This document shows, in pieces, positions 20,213 to 30,741 of a DNA stretch of 64,000 nt. Position numbers and translations under genes: made by a program. Position 1 is the stretch's first letter; the number at the start of each line of letters is the position of its first letter. Below the pieces are notes generated by a model. The model saw only the letters and a list, made by a program, of their open reading frames with translations, had not been told where the DNA came from and did not search any database. The stretch spans positions 151,345,596 to 151,409,595 of the forward strand of contig OY757010.1 in assembly GCA_963580285.1 (NCBI GenBank). The letters are read 5' to 3'. This stretch comes from Lucinisca nassula. Taxonomy: Eukaryota > Mollusca > Bivalvia > Lucinida > Lucinidae.

Positions 20213-20854
20213 TTAACCCTTTACCACTCTGGGATTTTGTGAATTTCGCCGATTTTCATAGTGTTGCACCTGACAGCAACTTCAACTAGCCATTGTTTCA
20301 TAATGGATGGTCTGTTTTACACCGAACTCGGTATGAATGTTCATTGGGCAGTAGCCTTTCAAATGCAACCTTTCATGACTTGATCATTGTTGTCATGGTA
20401 AAGAGGGGGCATCTCAAAGTTGGCAAAAAGTGTGTTTTCACATGAATTTTTGACCACATTTTAATCTTCACACAGCTGTCAAGGCAACAATTAAGGTGTT
20501 TGGCACTGGCCATTTTCACTGTTTGCAGCATGTTTTATCAGCATCAATTTTCAGGCATTTTTGACCCCAGACACCCTCAGATACAAATTTTAGCGACCGG
20601 TTGGACCATACACCCAAAAATTTTCGGGATGTGAGGGGGGCGCTGCCCCCCTTCAATCCCCCCCAAAATATTTTTAGTGGGGAGGCGCGCAAAAAAACAG
20701 GTCATTTTTTTGCCCAACAAATCCTAAAGCAAACTTAACTATCCAGGGGTAGAAATGCAGATTTTAGGTGCTTCTGGGGCTTAAAATGGGGGGGGGGGGG
20801 GGGGGGTGGGGGTGCAGACACGTAAAAACACGTATCTGAGTGGTAAAGGGTTAA
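20213..20854. mobile_element. piggyBac-like MITE PB, copy 1 (TTAA to TTAA)
   Basis: TTAA is followed by 'ccctttaccactc' and the right end is 'gagtggtaaaggg' followed by TTAA. This gives a perfect 13-bp inverted repeat beginning CCC, flanked by a TTAA target site as in the piggyBac superfamily. The body is 634 bp without a transposase frame and carries a ~20-base G run near 20788-20806. It is non-autonomous. Confidence 0.75.
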
Positions 20855-21096
20855 CTGAAATCTGGGAACATACTGAATTTTAGTCAAAAATGCATTAATT
20901 ATATCTGAAATATTGTCCCTTGCAATAAAATGATGAAAAAACATTATTTTGGTCAGTTGGGATTTTCTTCATTAACTGAAATCTGGGAACATACTGAATT
21001 TTAGTCAAAAATGCATTAATTATATCTGAAATATTGTCCCTTGCAATAAAATGATGAAAAAACATTATTTTGGTCAGTTGGGATTTTCTTCATTAA
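20851..21096. repeat. Paired 121-bp TTAA-bounded spacers, set 1
   Basis: Two tandem copies start at 20851 and 20972. Each runs from TTAA ('ttaactgaaatctgggaaca') to TTAA ('ggattttcttcattaa'). They appear identical and separate PB copy 1 from copy 2. Confidence 0.85.
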
Positions 21097-21728
21097 CCCT
21101 TTACCACTCTGGGATTTTGTGAATTTCGCCGATTTTCATAGTGTTGCACCTGACAGCAACTTCAACTAGCCATTGTTTCATAATGGATGGTCTGTTTTAC
21201 ACCGAACTCGGTATGAATGTTCATTGGGCAGTAGCCTTTCAAATGCAACCTTTCATGACTTGATCATTGTTGTCATGGTAAAGAGGGGGCATCTCAAAGT
21301 TGGCAAAAAGTGTGTTTTCACATGAATTTTTGACCACATTTTAATCTTCACACAGCTGTCAAGGCAATAATTAAGGTGTTTGGCACTGGCCATTTTCACT
21401 GTTTGCAGCATGTTTTATCAGCATCAATTTTCAGGCATTTTTGACCCCAGACACCCTCAGATACAAATTTTAGCGACCGGTTGGACCATACACCCAAAAA
21501 TTTTCGGGATGTGAGGGGGGCGCTGCCCCCCTTCAATCCCCCCCAAAATATTTTTAGTGGGGAGGCGCGCAAAAAAACAGGTCATTTTTTTGCCCAACAA
21601 ATCCTAAAGCAAACTTAACTATCCAGGGGTAGAAATGCAGATTTTAGGTGCTTCTGGGGCTTAAAATGGGGGGGGGGGGGTGGGGGTGCAGACACGTAAA
21701 AACACGTATCTGAGTGGTAAAGGGTTAA
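21093..21728. mobile_element. piggyBac-like MITE PB, copy 2
   Basis: Same ends and body as copy 1 (body 628 bp). The G run is shorter, and an A/T change 'aaggcaataatt' versus 'aaggcaacaatt' separates it from copy 1. Confidence 0.75.
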
Positions 21729-21970
21729 CTGAAATCTGGGAACATACTGAATTTTAGTCAAAAATGCATTAATTATATCTGAAATATTGTCCCTTGCAAT
21801 AAAATGATGAAAAAACATTATTTTGGTCAGTTGGGATTTTCTTCATTAACTGAAATCTGGGAACATACTGAATTTTAGTCAAAAATGCATTAATTATATC
21901 TGAAATATTGTCCCTTGCAATAAAATGATGAAAAAACATTATTTTGGTCAGTTGGGATTTTCTTCATTAA
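21725..21970. repeat. Paired 121-bp TTAA-bounded spacers, set 2
   Basis: Two tandem copies start at 21725 and 21846, matching set 1, and end at the TTAA of PB copy 3. Confidence 0.85.
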
Positions 21971-22597
21971 CCCTTTACCACTCTGGGATTTTGTGAATTT
22001 CGCCGATTTTCATAGTGTTGCACCTGACAGCAACTTCAACTAGCCATTGTTTCATAATGGATGGTCTGTTTTACACCGAACTCGGTATGAATGTTCATTG
22101 GGCAGTAGCCTTTCAAATGCAACCTTTCATGACTTGATCATTGTTGTCATGGTAAAGAGGGGGCATCTCAAAGTTGGCAAAAAGTGTGTTTTCACATGAA
22201 TTTTTGACCACATTTTAATCTTCACACAGCTGTCAAGGCAATAATTAAGGTGTTTGGCACTGGCCATTTTCACTGTTTGCAGCATGTTTTAACAGTATCA
22301 ATTTTCAGGCATTTTTGACCCCAGACACCCTCAGATACAAATTTTAGCGACCGGTTGGACCATACACCCAAAAATTTTCGGGATGTGAGGGGGGCGCTGC
22401 CCCCCTTCAATCCCCCCCAAAATATTTTTAGTGGGGAGGCGCGCAAAAAAACAGGTCATTTTTTTGCCCAACAAATCCTAAAGCAAACTTAACTATCCAG
22501 GGGTAGAAATGCAGATTTTAGGTGCTTCTGGGGCTTAAAATGGGGGGGGGGGGGGTGCAGACACGTAAAAACACGTATCTGAGTGGTAAAGGGTTAA
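21967..22597. mobile_element. piggyBac-like MITE PB, copy 3
   Basis: Body 623 bp with the same 13-bp ends. It shares 'aaggcaataatt' with copy 2 and has its own change ('ttttaacagtatc' for 'ttttatcagcatc'). It ends at TTAA, followed by unrelated sequence rather than a spacer. Confidence 0.75.
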
Positions 22598-22869
22598 GAG
22601 AGTGAAATATAAATATTTATTTTTTCTTACACCTCTCTGATATTTGTTAACATGTGCATTTTATGGTTGCTTTTATGTACAAACTGTCTATAGTCATGGA
22701 TGCTACATGAAGATTGTTATGAATTATGCACTTACAGTAAAATTCCTACGTTAAGACAACCCTTAGGACTGTTCAAAAGTGGTCTTTAAGACCGCTTTCG
22801 AACAGTTCCAAAGGTGATTCCCACTAGAGACACTGGATGTAGAAACCACAAAGAAAATGTACCTGAAAC

Positions 22870-23006
22870 CTTCTAAATATGTTTGACGCACAAGCAGTTT
22901 TATTATATTTATTTTTCGCAATAATTCTTCACTATCTCCGACGTTTCGGCTGCCGAAACGTCGGAGATAGTGAAGAATTATTGCGAAAAATAAACTTCTA
23001 AATATG
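22870..23006. repeat. 113-bp insertion with a perfect 43-bp hairpin and 12-bp direct repeats
   Basis: 'cttctaaatatg' occurs at 22870-22881 and 22995-23006. Between them, the arms at 22908-22950 and 22952-22994 are perfect reverse complements around a single base. Confidence 0.8.
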
Positions 23007-23009
23007 CTT

Positions 23010-23247
23010 TTAAGGGGAATGGGTACACCTTCAGGGGAGGCAACTCCTGCAAAAGTATTTTTGTCTCCCATGTCAAAAGGGGTCAACTCTTAAAGGAAAG
23101 AATTTGCTCCTGAGGAGCAAATTCTTTCCTTTAAGAGTAGACCCCTTTTTCAGTGGACAGGGGTTACAGAAAAACAAACTGGAAGTTCTGAAAGTTGTCT
23201 CCCTTTGAAAAATGGAAAAATCTACCAGGTGTTCCCATTCCCCTTAA
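23010..23247. mobile_element. MITE family A nested in E
   Basis: TTAA, then 'ggggaatgggtacacc' at the left and 'ggtgttcccattcccc' then TTAA at the right. The central hairpin 'ggaaagaatttgctcc' / 'ggagcaaattctttcc' is intact. Confidence 0.85.
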
Positions 23248-23547
23248 AAGCATATTTCTTTTTCATTTTAGGTGGTCTTAATAGGGAAATTTCACTGTCC
23301 TTGGTCTAATAAGGATCAACATCGTTTGCTTTATACAAAGCAGCAGATAAACAGGAGTTATGGGTTAGTTTTGTGTAATTTTTCTTGTTTCACTGTTAAC
23401 TATTTACTGTGGTTGTTTGTTAGAGATTCCTTGACAAGGTTGGATAAGGTGGGGTCTGTTTCTAACAAGGAACAAAATTCTCTCTAAACTATTTTGTTAC
23501 TTCTCCTCATTTCGGAGTTGTCTATAGATACATGTATTTGTTTGTTT

Positions 23548-23835
23548 GTGAATTGAGGTTTAACATCCACATCAACACTGTTTAGATCATTTTGGAGACA
23601 TTGCTTCCAATTTTGTGGGACTTTTACCCCAAATTGAAATGACATCTCCAGCCCTGTTGCCCAACGAAACCAAAAAGACTTATATGCATTGGACGGTCTG
23701 ACTCACAACATTTTGCCTGGGCAGGCTTAGTCCTTCTAAGCGGTTTACCAGTACTCGTGTGGTCAGTTTCAGTGGAAGCACCATGCAGCCCATCTCTTTC
23801 TCTAAGCCTTGATGGGCGGGGGCGCATATACATGT
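23548..23835 (-). mobile_element. SINE S2
   Basis: On the - strand it runs from 'cgcccatcaaggcttagaga' through 'aaaccgcttagaaggacta' to 'gatgttaaacctcaatt' and a (caaa)n tail. Confidence 0.7.
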
Positions 23836-24359
23836 CCAGTGATAATGAGATAAAAATTTGACTTTGCATATATATGTGCAACTGGAAATGAGCCTGCTCT
23901 TAACATATTGTGCAAGGCAGGATCGATTTTCAGATGTACATTTTGAGGATAATTGTATTTGAATTACACTGTATTTTGGGGAGATAAATTGTTGGTTTTA
24001 TGGTTGGTTGCAGTAAAACTGATGGTTTACCTTCCCATATGACAATTTTCAATACAGTTATCCCCATTCTAAAGCACCTTTGTTTTGTTAAAATGATTGT
24101 TCTGTTTGCACAAGTGTGGTCAGTTGCATAAAACCACGTCAGTTGATTAAAAGTGACGTTACATGATGATGTCACGTTTCCCAAAGTATTTCACAGAATG
24201 TATTGTTCAAATGTTTGGTTTTATCCAATCCAACATTGTGTTACATTAACAAGTGTATTAGAATTGTGTATTTGGGCTGGTCCACCACAAAACTAGCAGT
24301 GGCATCTGAACATCAAGGGCTGAGTTTAGCTCGTTTATTCTGTCTGATCAGAGCAATAG

Positions 24360-24609
24360 CATCACAAAAACACGCCTCTATAATTTTGACTCCCTTGAAC
24401 CCCACTTTTACATAGTTAAACTGGGGTTTACAGGGGTAAATCTTATTTTTCTTATTTCTGCTCTAAAAGATAGATTGTGGGTACTCGTTAGGCGGTTCTA
24501 ACGAGTACCCACAATCTATATTTTGAGCAGAAATAAGAAAAATATCACAATTTTTCATTTCTTCGGCGGTAAAGTTTACAATGCATTTATATAGGCGTGT
24601 TTTCATAAT
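24360..24609. mobile_element. MITE family B
   Basis: Ends 'catcacaaaaacacgcctc' and 'ataggcgtgttttcataatg' are inverted. The arms 'gattgtgggtactcgttag' and 'taacgagtacccacaatc' are intact. Confidence 0.75.
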
Positions 24610-24732
24610 GGCATAAGATTGCTTACTTATATAGACAACTTGATAGTCATTATTTTACAGCTCGTTCATATGCCACTTCATTCATTGGTTTCTCTTGGAC
24701 TAGCTCAGAAATTTGTGATAAAGCTTGCCTGT

Positions 24733-24965
24733 GATATTAGCCCTTTTTGTACCAAATGGAATCTTCCTCCTTATATAAAGCAGGAGTCCAGGTTGTCAGG
24801 TTGTGTTTTCTTCAAAATTAATTTGGAAGAAGGCAGATTTTTTTTGCAAACAGTGTAGGCCCTGATCAGACGCCAAATCCTGCAGCGTCTGATCTGGGCC
24901 TGCACTGTTTGCCAATTACCCCTTTAGGGGTTCTGTACTAAATGGGTTAAAGTTGTTGTGGAATA
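24733..24965. mobile_element. C3-type palindromic MITE
   Basis: 'gatattagccctttttgtac' at the left and 'ttctgtactaaatgggtta' at the right flank 'aacagtgtaggccctgatca' / 'ctgatctgggcctgcactgt'. Related copies are at 27880-28052, 42420-42605, 46650-46815 and 58680-58905. Confidence 0.65.
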
Positions 24966-25067
24966 AGTATTTTAAAAATAAAGAGAAAAGGAAAAAATTG
25001 TGACTCTTTATTCAAAGCCATCTATGGAAGCCTATCATTACAATTTTCATATTTTGACGCTCCATAT

Positions 25068-25632
25068 ACAGTAGAATATGAAAAGCCCAAACATAGATGT
25101 TTGTTTAGCGTGGCTGATTCAAATTGTTTTTGTTTTCTTTTTTTGGCCCTAAGAAATTGTTACCATAGCTTGAGATGACCAGTATTTAGGGATAATTCCA
25201 TAAGGGGAATGGGAACACCGGGCATATTTTTCTGCTGTCCCACGGAAAAGGGAGTCAGTTCTTAAAGGAAGAGTTTGCTCCTGAGAAGTAAATTCTTTCC
25301 ATTAAGTGTTTACCCCTATTGACTTGGGAGACTAACATACTTTTGCAAGAGTTGCCTCCCCTGAAAGTGTAGCGATTCCCCTGAATTTCCATGAAAATGT
25401 GTGTTGTGTACTCATGGAGATCATCTCAATGAGACAATTCTAATCAGACTATACAACAAACCAATATCTGAGAGAGGATCAGAAAGATCCTTATTCCCAT
25501 TTTGCCTCCTGACCTGGAAGAGTCATTACCTGGTGCTAAGAGTAACCCTAAAAGGCTCAAACTATCTCCAGCGCTTCTCAAATTTTCATGGTCCCAAGGA
25601 TGCTTGAGCCATTGAAGTTTGACTGTTTGTTA
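25068..25632. mobile_element. MITE family R with a nested MITE A
   Basis: Ends 'cagtagaatatgaaaagccc' and 'ttgagccattgaagtttgac' are imperfect inverted repeats. A divergent A copy occupies 25199-25386. An uninterrupted R copy is at 34004-34350. Confidence 0.6.
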
Positions 25633-25633
25633 A

Positions 25634-25857
25634 CGGGCCTCCGTGGCCTATATAGCTAGTGGTTAAGAGCGCTGACTCTTGATCATTAGGTCTCTCACCG
25701 CTGTGGTTCAAGCCTCGCTCGGGTCACATGTGAGACGCCAAGTTCTGCAACGGAAGGTCAGGTGGTTTTTCTCCGGGTACTCAGGTTTTCGCCCACCTCT
25801 GATTAACGATCGACTCGATATGAGTGAAATTATCTTGAAAGGGCCGTAAAACCAAAC
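25634..25857 (+). mobile_element. SINE S3, full copy
   Basis: The tRNA-like head 'ggcctccgtggcctatatag' + 'ctagtggttaagagcgctga' leads to a B-box-like 'ggttcaagcc', then 'gggtcacatgtgagacgcca', 'ctccgggtactcaggttttc' and 'cttgaaagggccgtaaaacc'. A 14-base C run and A run follow. Confidence 0.75.
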
Positions 25858-25884
25858 CCCCCCCCCCCCCAAAAATTGACTGTT

Positions 25885-26188
25885 TGCTTGTATTGGAGTT
25901 TAACAGCCCAGTCAACACTATTTTAGGTCATTTTTGCGCCGGTCAGTTTACCTATCCACACTTTTCCTTGGTAGGCTTATATGTAAGCGGTTAACCAGTA
26001 CAGTGCACATTCTTTCGCCAGAAACTGACAACTACACTTCTTGAATCAGTGGGAGAGAATGACCGTAGAAAAGATTTCACGGTCAGCCTCCACAAAAGAA
26101 TGTTAACAACCCTGGCAGGTATCGAAGCCATGTCCTCCTGATCACCAGTCGGATGCACATCTGAGCTACCGAGACCGGCAAAGTTTGA
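25885..26188 (-). mobile_element. SINE S1, full copy
   Basis: On the - strand the head 'gccggtctcggtagctcaga' and a B-box-like 'gcttcgatacc' lead into the S1 body and the end 'gggctgttaaactccaatac'. Imperfect 'ttgactgtttg' / 'ttgactgtatg' direct repeats lie at its borders. Confidence 0.75.
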
Positions 26189-26217
26189 CTGTATGTGTAT
26201 GTATTATGACCAGTTAT

Positions 26218-26700
26218 TAGCTCACCTGCAGCAAAGGTCAGCTTATTCCATGCCAGTCATCTGTCGGTCATTAACTTTTCACATCTCCAGAATCATACAT
26301 TTGATTGAACTGATACTTAGTGGGAGGCATTATGGCCACATGTAGATTCAGAATTGCTAGAATCATTAGTTTCGTGTCCAAGATGGCCATCATGGCAGCC
26401 CTCTTGAAAGTCTTTAAACAACATCTCCGTAATCGGAATTCGGAGCTGAAACTTCATGGAAGGCATCAGGGCAACATGGAGATTGAAAATTGCTAAAATC
26501 GTTCTGTTCCGATATCCGAAATTATTAAAACAGCATCTTCTCCGGAACAAAAATTTAGACAGAGCTTAAAACTGATGGGAGGCATCTGGGCAACGCAGAG
26601 ATTCAGAGTTGCTAAAATCATTCCAATCCCATATTCAAGCTGGCCACTATGGTGCCCATCTGTGCAACTAGATGCTGAATCGGAGCCATAACACTCCTCT
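26218..26700. mobile_element. Degenerate G/J-like element with ~130-bp units
   Basis: It starts 'ttagctcacctgcagcaaag'. Units repeat 'actgatgggaggcatctggg', 'caacatggagattgaaaatt' and 'gctaaaatcattc'. The right end is unclear. Confidence 0.5.
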
Positions 26701-26763
26701 CAATCTTCCCTTGGATTTAAAAGTCTTTCTGCTGTCCTGCATTCCAAATTAACAAATTACAAT

Positions 26764-26940
26764 TAGAAGCCTGTGTGGTGTAGTGGTTATGCTACTCACC
26801 TCATAAACCAGCAGGGGTTGTGGGTTTGATTCCTGGCTTCTCCAGACTTGCAGATGAGTCTTTAAAGCGAAGGTCCTTCTCTGTATGACCTTAATTGTTG
26901 GTGGGATGTAAAACTCAAACACACACAAATAACTATTGAG
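26764..26940 (+). mobile_element. SINE S4
   Basis: Head 'gcctgtgtggtgtagtggtt' with a B-box-like 'gggtttgattcc', body 'ggcttctccagacttgcaga' and end 'ggtgggatgtaaaactcaaa' with a (ca)n tail. It is the + strand counterpart of 16403-16565. Confidence 0.72.
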
Positions 26941-26993
26941 GTCAGAGGAGCGCTGTAGAGCAGATTTTTTCTTTGAAATTGGGGCTCAGTTTC

Positions 26994-27540
26994 ATTACGA
27001 AAACACACCTATACAAATGCATTGTAAACTTTATCACCAAAAAAACCCGAAAATTTTAAGATGAAAGATTGTAATAATTTTCCTTATTTCTGCTCAAAAT
27101 ACAGATTGTGGGTACTCGATGTGGTTTTAACGGGTACCCACAATCTGTATTTTGATCAGAAATAAGGTTTACCCCTGTAAACCCCAGTTTTACTATATAA
27201 AAGTGGGGTTGAAGGGGGTCAAAATTATATAGGTATGTTTTCGTGATGTCAGGAAGGCAAGCAACGGCCATGAAATCACGTAAACACACCTACATCATCT
27301 TGACCCCCACTTAACCCAACTTCAATATAGTAAAACTGGGGTTTACAGGAGTACATTTTTTTTTTCTTATTTCTGCTTAAAATTATAGATTGTGGGTACT
27401 CGTTAGAACTGCCTCGCCAAAGTACTCACAATCTATGTTTTGAGGAGATTTATGAAAAATATCTGAATTTTTATCTGAAAATTTTCATTTGTTTTTGGTA
27501 AAATTTCCAATATATTTGAATAGGTGTGTTTTCATAATGG
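26994..27540. mobile_element. Two adjacent MITE B copies
   Basis: Copy one runs from 'cattacgaaaacacacctat' at 26994 to 'ataggtatgttttcgtgatg' at 27248. Copy two runs from 'aatcacgtaaacacacctac' at 27274 to 'ataggtgtgttttcataatg' at 27539. The second has lost part of its hairpin ('ctgcctcgccaaagtactc'). Confidence 0.7.
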
Positions 27541-27621
27541 AACAAAACAAATATGCCAGGTGTATCCATTTCCCTATAACTGGATAAACAATGAAAAGAA
27601 ATCATTTTAAGTTTTCAATAT

Positions 27622-27627
27622 TTTATT
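27622..27627 (-). terminator. Candidate distal polyadenylation signal
   Basis: The - strand reads 'gattgaataaaatattg' in a repeat-poor stretch (27600-27880). It could end a long 3' UTR of the - strand gene, whose stop is 1.2 kb upstream, or belong to an unseen transcript. Confidence 0.25.
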
Positions 27628-27879
27628 CAATCATTCATAGGATCCAACCATACTCCTCACTAACATTAACATCTGACAAAACATCAGTACTTAAAATATC
27701 ACAGATAATATAATGAAGTTTGGACAAACAAATCAAATCATACTTAACAAAAATATATGGAAATGGACGGAGATATGTATCACGTAAGAAAAATAGTACA
27801 TACAAATACTGCAGGACCACCAATATTGTCTGAAAGTTTCCAAAATACAACACCAACAATCAACTTTGCTTCCATGCCA

Positions 27880-28052
27880 GATTGACCCATTCTGTCCTCC
27901 AAATCAAATTTAGGGGTGACAGGTCTTGTTATTTTTAGGAATTTATGTAGAAAAATGGCTGAACCATTTACAAATAGTGAAGGCCCTGAGCAGACTCTAC
28001 ATTTTGTGGCATTTGTACTGCACCAGTGACCCCTTTTGGTGTTTCCCATATA
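27880..28052. mobile_element. C3-type MITE, degenerate
   Basis: It contains 'ctgacaggtcttgttattt'-like left sequence, 'aaatagtgaaggccctgagc' and 'gtgaccccttttggtgtttc', matching the order of the C3 copies. Confidence 0.5.
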
Positions 28053-28307
28053 AAATATTATTCATGGAAAGGAATTCAGAGTAAATTACAATTCACTTCA
28101 CAACTTATGCAGAGGTGACGTGTGCTATAAAAAGACTTTTGCTCACAGATTTTCTTAAGGACTGTATGCATTTAAGCTGCAATCTGAGGCACTTCATAAT
28201 ACATGTGTATTCTGCATGTCTCTTTTCGTGTTTCATTTTAGCTATGTGACTTACACTAAGGGATTTTTAAACTGTTAATCCATCTCTGTTCAGTAATCAC
28301 CAATATA

Positions 28308-28512
28308 AGTAAAATTCCTATGTCAAGACCACCTTTGGGACTGTTCAAAAGTGGTCTTTAAGACCACTTTTGAACAGACCCAAAGATGGTCTCTGACCAG
28401 AGGACTCTGTATACAGAAAACACAGAAAAAATAACTACAACCTACTAAATGAGCTTTTTAAAGCAGAATTAGTCTTAATTTTATGAGGTCTTAAAAGCTG
28501 TATTTCACTGTA
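28308..28512. mobile_element. MITE family E, full copy
   Basis: Ends 'agtaaaattcctatgtcaag' and 'gtcttaaaagctgtatttca' are inverted in part. The hairpin 'actgttcaaaagtggtct' / 'agaccacttttgaacag' is perfect. It contains no nested element. Confidence 0.7.
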
Positions 28513-28569
28513 TGTACATGTATCTCTGTCAGGTGCATCCTAACATTTCCAACACTTCATTTCATACTT

Positions 28570-28581
28570 TTTATTTTTATT
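28570..28581 (-). terminator. Tandem polyadenylation signals for CCDC180
   Basis: The - strand reads AATAAAAATAAA, about 240 bp after the stop codon at 28819-28821. This is the first AATAAA downstream of the stop. Confidence 0.45.
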
Positions 28582-28818
28582 CATTTGTTTTATAAGACTC
28601 GTAATTGTACGCTCAGTTCCGATCAGACTCTTTCTGGAAGGACAGTGTAGAATCCAATCCGACTTCAGGAGCAGTCTGATCTGGGACTGCACTGTTTGCT
28701 TGCACTATTTTGTCATAAAAGTTAAAGCACATACATTTTTTAAGACAACTTCAATACTTTTGTGCTTCAATACTATGATTTAATTCACTGTTTTAGTACT
28801 GGGTTTCAAGTCATTGTT

Positions 28819-28947
28819 TCAGTACAGCTGTTTTACTTTCTCCACTGAGGTATTCCAGCTGTCCATCCACCTCTGTTCAGCAATCAGCAATTTCTGCTTC
28901 TCTTCAGCAATCCTTTCCAGGGTTTCTTCAAACTGCTTTTTATACTC
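28819..28947 (-). CDS. CCDC180: Last coding exon of CCDC180
   Basis: Acceptor (- strand) 'gtggcaatttcag' precedes 42 codons and the stop TGA at 28821-28819. The peptide starts EYKKQFEETLERIAEEKQKL and ends DSWNTSVEKVKQLY. It is one continuous charged helix, the expected coiled-coil end of CCDC180. It joins in phase 0 to the exon ending at 29798. Identification rests on the whole chain of exons rather than on this one. Confidence 0.72.
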   Translation of the reverse strand, partial: EYKKQFEETLERIAEEKQKLLIAEQRWMDSWNTSVEKVKQLY

Positions 28948-29169
28948 CTGAAATTGCCACGAAAAGAAGTTGATAAAATTTACTCTAATAACTAACTACT
29001 TCAAAACTCACAAGTAGATCATGCTTTACAACATGTCTAGAACATGAACAAATTCATGAATAAATTCAAGCATCAGCTCACCCATCCAAGTACTAACTGT
29101 GATGTCCATTGATTAACTTCATGAGTAAGCCAGCCACTCTACCCGTGTCTCCAAAACAGCAAATTTCAT

Positions 29170-29415
29170 GAAGCTAAGGGAAATGGAAAATATCTAGCAG
29201 ATATTTCCTGCCATTTTTCAAAGGGATACAACTATCAGAACTTCTGTTCGCTTTTCTATAAGCTCTGTCCCACTGAAAAAGGTCTACTCTTAAGGGAAAG
29301 AATTTGCTCCTCAGGAGCAAATTCTTTCCTTTAAGAGGTGACCCCTATTGACATGGGAGACAAAAATACATTTTCAGGAGTTGCCTCCCCTGAAGGTGTT
29401 TCCATTCCTCGTAAG
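29170..29415. mobile_element. MITE family A, diverged
   Basis: The perfect central hairpin 'aaagaatttgctcc' / 'ggagcaaattcttt' is retained, while the ends have drifted ('aagggaaatggaaaatatc' and 'gtgtttccattcctcgtaa'). It lies in the last CCDC180 intron. Confidence 0.65.
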
Positions 29416-29559
29416 CAATGAACTTGGCTGGGTGACCATATTGCTTGACTTCATGACCAACCTGGCAAATGCTACAAGAAATGTATATAAGGTGGTGTTT
29501 TGATTAAATCCATGGACAATAAAAGATAATCAAGACCATGAAATGACACAATGATGAGT

Positions 29560-29740
29560 ATGTTTCGAAGTTTTTGCTAGAAACTGAGAACTGCCCTTCT
29601 TGACCCAGTGGAAGGGAGAGAATGACTGCAGAAAAGATTTCATAATCAATCTCCAAGAAAGGCTGTAGCTGACACCCCAGGTATTCAACCTCTTTTTGAA
29701 ATGCGCATCTGACTGACCTACCCAGGCCATCCACAATAAA
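29560..29740 (-). mobile_element. SINE S1, head and middle fragment
   Basis: 'tttttgctagaaactgagaa' to 'gcatctgactgacctaccca' parallels the S1 copy at 25885-26188 in the same orientation. The tail region is absent. Confidence 0.5.
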
Positions 29741-29797
29741 GAATGTGAAGGAAAAATAAGATGGAAAACATTTTTTGTGTTTCAAATATCTACCAAC

Positions 29798-29925
29798 CTG
29801 GTAAGCTTCATCCCTGGCTTTCACAACAGAGCTGTGTGCCAGTGTTGTTTTGGCTGTTGTTACTGATGCTGTCAATTGTTGTTTACTGGATTTCTCCCCA
29901 GCAACAAGTTCACTGCTAGGTAAAC
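29798..29925 (-). CDS. CCDC180: CCDC180 exon, penultimate
   Basis: On the - strand, acceptor 'gttatatttcag' and donor 'gttggtagat' (a weak donor) bound 128 nt: two bases then 42 codons, phase 0 at the end. The peptide begins LPSSELVAGEKSSKQQLTAS and ends VVKARDEAYQ. Its first two bases (GT) complete a glycine codon with the G ending the upstream exon (33533). The exon is S/T/A-rich at its start and joins the terminal coiled coil. Confidence 0.7.
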
Positions 29926-30023
29926 CTGAAATATAACATGTAATACATGTATACTTTAATATCTTAATAACACTGTCCATCATAACATAACAGGGTTTTC
30001 CCTGTCTGTTATTCCCTGTCCTT

Positions 30024-30440
30024 CATCATAGTGTGGGTTATATTTTCTAGCCCTTTGGGATTACTGATCCCACTGTGGAAATCTGAAAATATTTGAGGGT
30101 CACTGATGAGGCCTAATTCCCCAAAACTAGCTAGTCTGGCCCAGAAAAAACCTTGTACCCTCTACGGTTTTCAGGTTTGTGTTGTAGTTCTTGCTTCAAA
30201 AGGATTACCCCTTTAAGAGAACTTTTGACCTCACCACAGCTGGTGTTAAGGGAATGTGTGCTGGCCGTAAAAAGTCTCCATGCCCTTTATCATAGTGTAG
30301 GTTATATTTTCTAGCCCTTTGGGATCATTGATTCCACTGTGGAAATTTGATAATTTCTGAAGGTCACTGATGAGGCCTAATTGGCCAAAACTAGCTAGTC
30401 TGGCCCAGAAAACATGTACACTGCATATTTTCCAGTTCTG
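30024..30440. repeat. Two tandem copies of a ~155-bp repeat (T)
   Basis: 'ggttatattttctagccctt' to 'agctagtctggcccagaaaa' occurs at about 30048-30155 and again at 30300-30405. A third, inverted copy lies at 50262-50405. The spacing is ~255 bp. Confidence 0.65.
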
Positions 30441-30557
30441 TGGTGTGTTCCTTGCTCCCAATGGATAACCCTTTTATAGAACATATTGTACACTCTATGG
30501 TTTTCAGTTCTGTATTGTAGTTCTTGCTTCCCTTTTATAGAACTTTTGGATATAGAA

Positions 30558-30741
30558 TGATTTGAAGACGGCTCCCAAACATGGTTTGAAGATGGTTCCC
30601 AAAAATGTAAAGATCCCAAAATTGGTTTGAAGATGGATCCGAAAAATGTATAGATAAAAAAAATGGTTTGAAGATTGATCCCAAAAATGTATGGATCCCA
30701 AAAATGGTTTGAAGGTAGATCCCCAAAAATGTACAGATCCC
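30558..30741. repeat. Minisatellite of ~45-bp units derived from MITE M
   Basis: Five imperfect units of 'ggtttgaagatggatcccaa' + 'aaatgtatagatccc' are seen. The same words occur singly in family M ('tttcaagatggatcccaaaa'), so the array appears to be an expanded M segment. Element G follows immediately. Confidence 0.65.

Larger units (their letters stand above)
22736..23292. mobile_element. MITE family E with two nested insertions
   Basis: The left part starts 'cagtaaaattcctacgttaa' and the right part ends 'ggtggtcttaatagggaaat' then 'ttcactg'. Between them lie a perfect hairpin insertion (22882-22994) and a MITE A (23010-23247). Confidence 0.75.

Noticed and set aside
20735..21818. Frames with poly-proline (- strand)
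   Set aside because: They come from the G runs inside the PB MITE copies and vary with run length.
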